Part shown: positions 1 through 5,170 of the stretch, piece after piece
Numbering within the stretch: the first letter of the stretch is position 1
Layout of the letters: the number at the start of each line of letters is the position of its first letter
DNA from: Paracoccaceae bacterium
Lineage (GTDB): Bacteria; Pseudomonadota; Alphaproteobacteria; Rhodobacterales; Rhodobacteraceae
NCBI GenBank assembly: GCA_007121115.1
Contig: SKMI01000122.1
Span: forward strand, 1 to 6,093
Direction: 5' to 3'
DNA length: 6,093 nt
Position numbers and translations under genes: made by a program
The notes under the pieces: model-generated
Database searches by the model: none
What the model saw: only the letters and a program-made list of their open reading frames with translations
What the model was told of the DNA's origin: nothing

Positions 1-282
1 AGCTTCGCAAAGGCAACCTGGTGGTGCCCGAGAGCGTGGCATCCTTGCGCGCTCCACTGATTGGGCCACTCTGGCGGTCACCGGAACCAGCCTTGCGGGA
101 TCGGAACGCCCTCTTGGGACTCCAGGTGCGCGCTCTGCTGCCATCGGCCTGACCAAGAGCCGCCTGATGAGCGCGTTGGCCCGTGCCGGGAGGGCCACGG
201 TTTCGATGATCATGTAGGTGTATGCGTGCGGCGCGATGGATGTTAGCAGCCGATCGGTCGCTATCTGCACAAATCTCTTTTC
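1..282. other. Region upstream of arsR with no supportable gene
   Basis: No recognisable gene, RNA or repeat was found in these 282 bases. Several frames are open by chance, as expected in GC-rich DNA: plus frame 2 from the left edge to a stop at 212-214, plus frame 3 from the left edge to 150-152, and minus-strand frames that run off the left edge, one of them with an ATG at 211-213. Their translations are rich in Arg, Ala, Pro and Gly, resemble no family I know, and have no convincing ribosome binding site. The left end could be the tail of a neighbouring gene or its decayed remnant, but that cannot be settled from this window. The base composition changes abruptly to AT-rich at about 262-310, where the arsR control region begins. 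Confidence 0.5.
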
Positions 283-302
283 ATAACTACAACTGTAGTT
301 AT
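283..302. promoter_or_regulatory. Probable ArsR operator overlapping the arsR promoter
   Basis: A perfect inverted repeat, ATAACTACA-AC-TGTAGTTAT, with 9-bp arms and a 2-bp centre lies 9 bases before the arsR start codon. It sits in a short AT-rich patch within GC-rich DNA. ArsR-family repressors are dimers that bind imperfect or perfect palindromes of about this size over their own promoter, so this is the natural operator for autoregulation of the arsR-permease-MFS operon. Possible -10 elements fall inside it (TACAAC at 288-293, or TAGTTA at 296-301), so bound ArsR would block RNA polymerase. The -35 region is weak in both cases. The repeat is seen directly; its role is inferred from position and family. 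Confidence 0.75.
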
Positions 303-311
303 TTTTGTCGT

Positions 312-629
312 ATGACAACCACCACACTCCATGCCCGCACCCTGTCTGCCCTTGGCCATGATGCCAGACTGTCGATCTTTCGGCTGTTGGTGCAGGCTGG
401 GAACGGCGGGCTGCGCGTGGGCGATATCGGCGCGCACTTGGATATGGCCCCCTCGACCCTGGCGCATCACCTCTCGGCGCTGGTGGATGCCAGTCTGGTT
501 CTGCAGGAGCGGCAGGGGCGCGAGGTGTTCAACCGGGTGGACTATCCGGCCATGCGCGCGCTTGTGGATTTCCTGACCCACGAATGTTGCGCCGGCGTCA
601 CGATGCACGAAAAAGGGGATGCGGCATGA
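312..629 (+). CDS. arsR: ArsR-family arsenic-responsive transcriptional repressor
   Basis: A 105-residue winged-helix protein of the ArsR/SmtB family. Such repressors sit on the operator as dimers and let go when As(III) or Sb(III) binds their cysteines. The helix-turn-helix spans about residues 35-63, with the recognition helix in the APSTLAHHLSAL stretch (46-57), followed by the beta wing (LVLQERQGREVFNRVD). The classical ELCVCDL metal site of plasmid-type ArsR is absent: the matching stretch reads LRVGDIG. The only cysteines are a vicinal pair, Cys92-Cys93 (HECCAG), near the C-terminus, so the inducer site is probably of the C-terminal type. The start at 312 is chosen over the upstream in-frame ATG at 222 because residues match the family from here and the operator lies just upstream. 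No Shine-Dalgarno is present, so the mRNA may be leaderless or nearly so. It is the first gene of a three-gene operon. Confidence 0.93.
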   Translation: MTTTTLHARTLSALGHDARLSIFRLLVQAGNGGLRVGDIGAHLDMAPSTLAHHLSALVDASLVLQERQGREVFNRVDYPAMRALVDFLTHECCAGVTMHEKGDAA

Positions 630-688
630 TGCCCCGCGCGTCTTTTCAAGTAACAGAACCATATTTCTGGAACAGCAGCCATGACTGA
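626..688 (+). CDS. Possible 20-codon coupling ORF between arsR and the permease gene
   Basis: An ATG at 626 overlaps the arsR stop codon (ATGA) and is preceded by a good Shine-Dalgarno, AAGGGG at 613-618, 7 bases upstream. The reading frame runs 20 codons (MMPRASFQVTEPYFWNSSHD) and stops at 686-688, 8 bases inside the permease gene. The permease ATG at 681 has only a weak binding site of its own, so ribosomes finishing this ORF could re-initiate there. The short peptide matches nothing I know. It could equally be chance: the good Shine-Dalgarno lies inside arsR, and 20 open codons are not significant alone. Treat it as a candidate for translational coupling, not as an established gene. Confidence 0.3.
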   Translation: MMPRASFQVTEPYFWNSSHD

Positions 689-1682
689 GGCCTCCTTGAC
701 CTCACCGGGCCGTCGGTCTGCGCGCGATCTCACCGCTTCGCGTCATCTCTGGCAGCACCAACGGGTCTGGCTGGCGACGGCGTTCTTCCTTGCTGTTCTT
801 CTGATCCTCGACCCCGCGCAGGCAAGCGACAGCGCTGTATTCGCGGGCAACGCGCTGATTCGCACTGCGCCTTTTCTGATCCTGTCGATTGCCATCGCGG
901 CCTCGGCCGGGGCGACGGGCGCGGACACCCTGATCGCCCCGGCCTTTACCGGCGCGCCGCTGACCATGGTGGCGCTGGGGGCGCTGGCGGGGGCGGTGTC
1001 GGCGGTCATGGCCTTCTGGCTGGCCTCGCCGCTGATGGACCCGTCGATGTTCGTGCTGACCGCCGGGGTGTTGGGGGTCGATTTCGCACTCGCCAAGACG
1101 CTCGCGGCCTTCGGATTGGTGCTGGTGGGCGGCCTGATCACACATGCGCTGATGCGCGGCGGCGCCTTCGCGGACCCGCCGCGCGACGGCATCGGCAATG
1201 GCGGCTGCGGGGGCGCGCGGATCCGAGCCCCGAAGCCGGTGGTCTGGCGCTTCTGGCATGAGCCCGAGCGGCGGGCGAAATGCGCCGCAACCGGGCTCAA
1301 CACCACACTTTTTCTGGCCAAATGGCTGACGCTGGCCTTCGTTCTCGAAAGCCTGATGCTGGCCTGGATCCCGGCCGAGACCGTGACCGCCACACTGGGC
1401 GGCGCCGGTCTGATGCCGATCGTTACTGCCACACTGGACGGCGTTCCGGCCTATCTTAACGGCTATGCGGCGCTGCCGCTGGTGGGCGGGCTGATCAGCC
1501 AAGGCATGGCACTGGGGGCTGGCATGGCGTTCCTCATCGCAGGTGGCGTGACCTCGATCCCTGCGGCGATGGCAGTCTGGGCCTTGGCGCGACCGCCGGT
1601 CTTCGCGCTCTATCCCGCGCTGTCGCTCGGCGGGGCACTGGCCGCGGGGCTGGTGTTCCAGCTCTGGGTGGCGCTTGCGTGA
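681..1682 (+). CDS. ArsP-like DUF318/YraQ-family permease, apparently lacking the CSC motif
   Basis: A 333-residue integral membrane protein of the DUF318 permease family, which includes ArsP, an exporter of trivalent organoarsenicals. Hydrophobic segments begin at about residue 30, and two related halves can be seen: AVMAFWLASPLMDP (108-121) in the first corresponds to GMAFLIAGGVTSIP (281-294) in the second. A charged cytoplasmic linker (about 160-205) contains the only two cysteines, Cys176 and Cys201. From memory of close homologues, a segment with a Cys-Ser-Cys motif followed by a hydrophobic stretch and GVPL should stand just before AVMAFWL. Here GALAGAVS (100-107) runs straight into AVMAFWL, so about 20 to 24 residues seem absent. 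The protein may therefore be altered or inactive. The start at 681 is the only ATG between the in-frame stop at 651-653 and the conserved region. The gene lies 51 bases after arsR and its end adjoins the MFS gene. Transport of arsenicals is inferred from family and neighbours. Confidence 0.8.
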   Translation: MTEASLTSPGRRSARDLTASRHLWQHQRVWLATAFFLAVLLILDPAQASDSAVFAGNALIRTAPFLILSIAIAASAGATGADTLIAPAFTGAPLTMVALGALAGAVSAVMAFWLASPLMDPSMFVLTAGVLGVDFALAKTLAAFGLVLVGGLITHALMRGGAFADPPRDGIGNGGCGGARIRAPKPVVWRFWHEPERRAKCAATGLNTTLFLAKWLTLAFVLESLMLAWIPAETVTATLGGAGLMPIVTATLDGVPAYLNGYAALPLVGGLISQGMALGAGMAFLIAGGVTSIPAAMAVWALARPPVFALYPALSLGGALAAGLVFQLWVALA

Positions 1683-1692
1683 CAGCACCGGC

Positions 1693-2853
1693 ATGATCCC
1701 GCGACTGCCCGCAACCCGGCGCGAGGGCGTTGTCGCAGCACTCGGCACCTCGCTGACCGTCTCATGGGCGTCGAGCTACTACATTCCCGCCGTCCTTGCC
1801 GTGCCGATGGCCGAGGATCTGGGCCTCTCGCCGGTCTGGGTGTTCGGCGCGTTCTCGATGGCGATGATTGTCTCTGCCATGGTCGGCCCCTGGGCCGGCG
1901 CGCGGATCGACGGCGTGGGTGGGCGCGGCGTGCTGATCGGCTCGAACCTGGTCTTTGCCACCGGGCTCGTGATGCTGGCCGCGGCCCCGACACCCTTGAT
2001 GCTGTTCGCAGGCTGGGCAGTGATGGGTCTCGGCATGGGGATCGGGCTGTATGAGGCCGGTTTCGCCACCCTGACCGGCATTTATGGCAAGGAGGCGCGC
2101 GGCCCGATCACCGGCATCACCCTGATCGCGGGCTTTGCCAGCACTGTGGGCTGGCCCCTTTCGGCGCTGATGCTGGCGACCTGGGGCTGGCGCGAGGCCT
2201 GTCTGGGCTGGGCGATGATCCATCTGTTGATCGCGCTGCCGCTGAACGCCTGCCTGCCGAGTGGCACGGCAACCGCGCGCGGGCCTGCCGATATGGAGGC
2301 GGATGGTCCGCCCCCGTCGCGGCTGGCGCTCTGGTTGCTGGCCTTTGTCTTCGCCGCGACATGGTTCAACGCCACCGCGATGGCGGCACATCTGCCGGGG
2401 CTGTTGCAGGCGGCGGGCGCCAGCACCGCGATGGCGATTGCCGCGGGGGCGCTGATCGGCCCGGCGCAGGTGGCCGCGCGGGTGCTGGAATTCGGGCTGA
2501 TGCGCCGGTTCCACCCGCTGGTTTCGGCGCGCGTGGCGGCGGCGGCGCATCCGGTCGCTGCGGTGACGCTGATCGGCTTCGGCGGGCCCGCGGCCTATGT
2601 CTTCGCCATCCTCCACGGGGCAGGCAATGGCATCCTGACCATCGCCAAGGGCACGCTGCCGCTGGCGCTGTTCGGCCCGGTGGGGTACGGCCAGCGCATC
2701 GGCTGGCTGAACGCACCCGCGCGGATCCTGCAGGCCGCAGCCCCGCTGGTGTTTGGCGTGGCCCTGACCGTCTGGGGCGCGCAGGCGATCTGGTTGACCG
2801 CCGGGCTCGGGCTCTTGACCCTGCTGGCGCTGGCGCTGCTCAGGCGGAGCTGA
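1693..2853 (+). CDS. MFS transporter, ArsK-like, in the ars operon
   Basis: A 386-residue major facilitator superfamily protein with about 12 hydrophobic segments and a hydrophilic central loop at about residues 190-208. The first half shows SWASSYYIPA (24-33), a motif-A-like loop GARIDGVGGR (69-78) between helices 2 and 3, and GITLIAGFASTVGWPL (141-156). These resemble alphaproteobacterial MFS proteins found in ars clusters, including what I recall of ArsK, reported to export As(III), Sb(III) and trivalent organoarsenicals. The exact substrate cannot be read from the sequence, so no symbol is given. Cysteines are few (Cys170, Cys187). The ATG at 1693 is preferred; a TTG at 1675 in the same frame would overlap the permease stop by 8 bases and add six residues (392 total). 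Neither has a clear Shine-Dalgarno, so coupling to the permease is likely. It is the last gene of the rightward operon, and its stop lies inside the 3' end of the convergent arsJ. Confidence 0.85.
   Translation: MIPRLPATRREGVVAALGTSLTVSWASSYYIPAVLAVPMAEDLGLSPVWVFGAFSMAMIVSAMVGPWAGARIDGVGGRGVLIGSNLVFATGLVMLAAAPTPLMLFAGWAVMGLGMGIGLYEAGFATLTGIYGKEARGPITGITLIAGFASTVGWPLSALMLATWGWREACLGWAMIHLLIALPLNACLPSGTATARGPADMEADGPPPSRLALWLLAFVFAATWFNATAMAAHLPGLLQAAGASTAMAIAAGALIGPAQVAARVLEFGLMRRFHPLVSARVAAAAHPVAAVTLIGFGGPAAYVFAILHGAGNGILTIAKGTLPLALFGPVGYGQRIGWLNAPARILQAAAPLVFGVALTVWGAQAIWLTAGLGLLTLLALALLRRS
2840..2853. other. Tail-to-tail overlap of the two operons
   Basis: The MFS stop codon (2851-2853, plus strand) and the arsJ stop codon (2840-2842, minus strand) are interlocked, so the two convergent genes share 14 bp. 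Small inverted repeats occur here (CTCAG at 2839-2843 with CTGAG at 2850-2854; GCTC at 2838-2841 with GAGC at 2847-2850), but there is no stable GC stem followed by a T-run on either strand. No intrinsic terminator can be called, so transcripts probably read into the opposite gene or end by Rho. Confidence 0.85.
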
Positions 2854-4087
2854 GGCGGCGTGCCGCCAGCCAGCTTGCCAGCGCCATCAGTCCGGCGGTG
2901 GCAAGGCACAAGGGCAGCCCGCCGATCTGGTAGCTGAGGCCAGACAGCAATGTGCCGATCAGCCGCCCCGCCGCATTGGCCATGTAGTAGAAACCCACAT
3001 CACGGGTGATCCGGTCGGCGGCACCGAAGGCGAGGATCAGGTAGGAATGGACCGAGGAATTGACCGCGAAGACGAAGCCGAAGAGCATCAGGCCCGCGAC
3101 CAGCGTGGCGGTCAGCCAGTCCGCCGGATCGCCTGCGACAAGCGCCGCGAGTGCCAGAGCGAACGGGATCGGCACCAGAAACCCGACCCACAGGATGGCC
3201 TTGCGAACAGTCGCGGCCTCGGGCTGGCCCTTGCCGCCCAGAATGCGCGGGGCGAAAGCCTGCACGGCGCCATAGGCGATGATCCACAGCGCCAGGAACC
3301 CGCCGATCAGGAAGAACGCCTCGCGCCGCCCCTCGGCCGTGCCATCTGACAGCACAGCCTGGAAATAGACCGGGATGCCCACCACGAACCAGACATCGCG
3401 CGCCCCGAACAGGAACATCCGCGCCAGGCTCAGGCGGTTCACGCGCGGATCGCTCGAACGCCAGCCCGCCCAGGTGTCGGCCCCCTTCATCCGCCCCGGC
3501 AGACCCGCAGGCAGGAACAGGACCACCGCCAGCAGGATCACCGCCAGCACGCCCGCCATGCCCCAGACCGCCGCCTGAAACCCGGCCAGCGCCAAGAGTG
3601 CCGCGCCAATGAAGAAGCCCAGTCCCTTGACTGCGTTCTTCGATCCCGTCAGGGCCGCGACCCAGCGGAACAGGCCGCCATCCTCCGAAGGCGCCAGCAG
3701 CTTGACGGCGGATTTCGAGGACATCTTGGCCAGATCCTTGGCCACGCCCGACACACCCTGCACCGCCATCACGAAGATGACCGAGGCAACGATGCTCCAG
3801 CCCGGGTCCATCTGCGCGAGCGCCGCCAGCGCCGCGATTTGCAGCGCCAGCCCCGCATAGAGCGTCGCCGCCAGACCGAAACGCGCGGCCAGCCAGCCTG
3901 CGGCAAGGTTGGTCACGATCCCCGCGATTTCATAAAGCAGGAACAGATAGGCCAGCTGGATCGGCGTGAAGCCGAGGCTGTTGAAATGCAACAGCACCAG
4001 CATCCGCAGCGCACCATCCGACAGCATGAAGGCCCAATAGGCCGCCGTCACCGCCGCGTAAGCGCGCAAGGGGCTGGCGACGCTCAC
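2840..4087 (-). CDS. arsJ: ArsJ, MFS exporter of 1-arseno-3-phosphoglycerate
   Basis: A 415-residue membrane protein of the major facilitator superfamily. ArsJ carries 1-arseno-3-phosphoglycerate, made from arsenate by a partner GAPDH, out of the cell, where it hydrolyses and releases arsenate. Recognition rests on the N-terminal TAAYWAFMLSDGALRMLVL (14-32), on FLLYEIAGIVTNLAAGWLAA (49-68), on the hydrophilic stretch GVSGVAKDLAKMSSKSAVK (111-129), and on the late RDVGFYYMANAAGRLIGTL (362-380), all typical of ArsJ. The start is a GTG at 4085-4087 that shares a GTGA overlap with the GAPDH stop. This gives the expected N-terminus and implies translational coupling. An in-frame ATG at 4139-4141 would add 18 residues encoded entirely inside the GAPDH gene and is rejected. 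The GAPDH neighbour confirms the function. Confidence 0.95.
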   Translation of the reverse strand: MSVASPLRAYAAVTAAYWAFMLSDGALRMLVLLHFNSLGFTPIQLAYLFLLYEIAGIVTNLAAGWLAARFGLAATLYAGLALQIAALAALAQMDPGWSIVASVIFVMAVQGVSGVAKDLAKMSSKSAVKLLAPSEDGGLFRWVAALTGSKNAVKGLGFFIGAALLALAGFQAAVWGMAGVLAVILLAVVLFLPAGLPGRMKGADTWAGWRSSDPRVNRLSLARMFLFGARDVWFVVGIPVYFQAVLSDGTAEGRREAFFLIGGFLALWIIAYGAVQAFAPRILGGKGQPEAATVRKAILWVGFLVPIPFALALAALVAGDPADWLTATLVAGLMLFGFVFAVNSSVHSYLILAFGAADRITRDVGFYYMANAAGRLIGTLLSGLSYQIGGLPLCLATAGLMALASWLAARRLSSA

Positions 4088-5091
4088 AAGGACCGCGCCA
4101 CCATCCGGGTGATATCGGCCAATCGGCAGGCATAGCCCCATTCATTGTCATACCACGCATAGAGTTTCAGCTGCGTGCCATTGATCACCATGGTCGATGG
4201 CCCGTCGATGATGGCCGAGCGCGGGTCGTTGGTGTAGTCGCAGGACACCAGCGGGCGGTCCTCATAGCCAAGGATGTCCTTGAGCGGGCCTTCGGCGGCG
4301 GCCTTGAACAGCGCATTGACCTCCTCCACCTTGGTCGCGCGCTCGAGTTCGAACACGCAATCGGTGATCGAGGCGTTCAGCAGCGGCACGCGCACGGCAT
4401 GGCCGTTCAACCGGCCCTTGAGTTCGGGATAGATCAGCGTGATCGCCGTGGCGCTGCCGGTGGTGGTGGGGATCAGGTTTGTCAGGGCAGACCTAGCGCG
4501 GCGCATGTCCTTTGCGGGGCGGTCGACGATGGTCTGGGTATTGGTCACGTCATGGATCGTGGTGATCGAGCCATGCCGGATGCCGAGCGCCTCGTGGATA
4601 ACCTTGACCACGGGTGCAAGGCAGTTGGTGGTGCAGGAGGCGGCGGTGATGATGGTCTGGCTACCGTCATAAAGGTGGTGATTGACACCATAAACGAGGT
4701 TCAGCGCGCCGCCGTCCTTGACCGGCGCGCTGACAACGACCTTCTCCACTCCGGAGGCGAGATAGGACCCGATCTTTGCTGCCGTCTTGAAGGCGCCCGT
4801 GCAGTCGATGACCAGATCGACGCCCATCTCGGCCAGTGGCAATGCTTCTATGGTCTTCTCATGCGTCAAGCGGATGGGCGTCCCGTTCAGGACCAGAGCG
4901 CCATCCTCTGCGGACACGGGTGTGTCCCAGCGGCCATGGACCGAGTCGAACTCCATCAGCAGCGCGTGCTGTTCGGCATCGCCGACCGGATCGTTCAGCA
5001 GCACGATCTCGCCCCCTGCTCCACTGTCGATCATGTCACGCAGCGCCAGTTTTCCGATGCGGCCAAGGCCATTGAGAGCTATCCGGGTCAT
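4084..5091 (-). CDS. gap: ArsJ-associated glyceraldehyde-3-phosphate dehydrogenase
   Basis: A 335-residue soluble NAD-type GAPDH of normal length. It oxidises glyceraldehyde-3-phosphate and, with arsenate in place of phosphate, forms 1-arseno-3-phosphoglycerate for export by ArsJ. The Rossmann dinucleotide motif is NGLGRIG (7-13), with Leu where housekeeping enzymes usually have Phe. Asp34 in LLNDP fits NAD preference. The catalytic cysteine is Cys153 in ASCTTNC (151-157), and His180 is the likely catalytic base. RVPLLNASITDCVFE (234-248) replaces the RVPTPNVSVVD pattern of glycolytic GAPDH and marks the ArsJ-linked clade as I know it. YAWYDNEWGYACR (311-323) ends the catalytic domain. The ATG at 5089-5091 is preceded by a modest AAGG about 8 bases upstream. 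The gene follows acr3 by 79 bases and overlaps arsJ by 4. A purely glycolytic role is unlikely given the setting. Confidence 0.95.
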   Translation of the reverse strand: MTRIALNGLGRIGKLALRDMIDSGAGGEIVLLNDPVGDAEQHALLMEFDSVHGRWDTPVSAEDGALVLNGTPIRLTHEKTIEALPLAEMGVDLVIDCTGAFKTAAKIGSYLASGVEKVVVSAPVKDGGALNLVYGVNHHLYDGSQTIITAASCTTNCLAPVVKVIHEALGIRHGSITTIHDVTNTQTIVDRPAKDMRRARSALTNLIPTTTGSATAITLIYPELKGRLNGHAVRVPLLNASITDCVFELERATKVEEVNALFKAAAEGPLKDILGYEDRPLVSCDYTNDPRSAIIDGPSTMVINGTQLKLYAWYDNEWGYACRLADITRMVARSL

Positions 5092-5170
5092 CTTGTCTCG
5101 CCTTGATGGTGGATTTGGAGGTTTGTGTTGCGCATGTGGCCTTGGTCTGGTGACAGTCTGATGACAGGGG
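5092..5170 (-). other. acr3-gap intergenic spacer with a tandem 11-bp repeat
   Basis: These 79 bases separate the acr3 stop from the GAPDH start. Next to acr3 lie two adjacent 11-bp copies, GTCTGGTGACA (5145-5155) and GTCTGATGACA (5156-5166), differing at one base. No sequence like the arsR operator is present, and neither a clear promoter nor a hairpin terminator can be seen, so acr3, gap and arsJ are probably one transcript. The repeat may be a chance duplication. Confidence 0.55.

Noticed and set aside
43..77. tRNA-like D-arm pattern on the minus strand (GTGGCCCAATCAGTGGAGCGC)
   Set aside because: No anticodon stem-loop with U33, no T-loop GTTCRA motif and no acceptor pairing follow it, so it is not a tRNA gene.
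1..213. Possible divergent minus-strand gene starting at 211-213 and running off the left edge
   Set aside because: The frame is open but Arg/Pro/Ala-rich, like a shadow frame in GC-rich DNA, and I recognise no homologue.
61..246. 61-residue plus-strand ORF at the left end
   Set aside because: Its Cys-, Arg- and Gly-rich translation resembles chance coding, with no ribosome binding site or known family.
222..311. N-terminal extension of arsR from the ATG at 222 (135 residues)
   Set aside because: The extra 30 residues have no family match and would be encoded through the operator and promoter; the start at 312 gives a normal 105-residue ArsR.
1675..1692. TTG start for the MFS transporter
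   Set aside because: Possible, but the ATG at 1693 keeps all family-like residues and the TTG has no better ribosome binding site; kept only as an alternative.
702..1748. Long minus-strand ORFs opposite the permease and MFS genes (also 1762-2616)
   Set aside because: Arg/Gln/His-rich shadow translations of GC-rich genes; the plus-strand proteins have clear membrane-transporter character.
2838..2855. Intrinsic terminator at the operon junction
   Set aside because: The inverted repeats are only 4-5 bp and no T-run follows on either strand.
4088..4141. Longer arsJ start at the ATG 4139-4141
   Set aside because: It adds 18 residues lying wholly within gap, while the GTG at 4087 gives the normal ArsJ N-terminus and a typical 4-base overlap.
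4399..5106. 235-residue plus-strand ORF opposite GAPDH
   Set aside because: Shadow of the well-conserved GAPDH gene on the other strand; no family resemblance.
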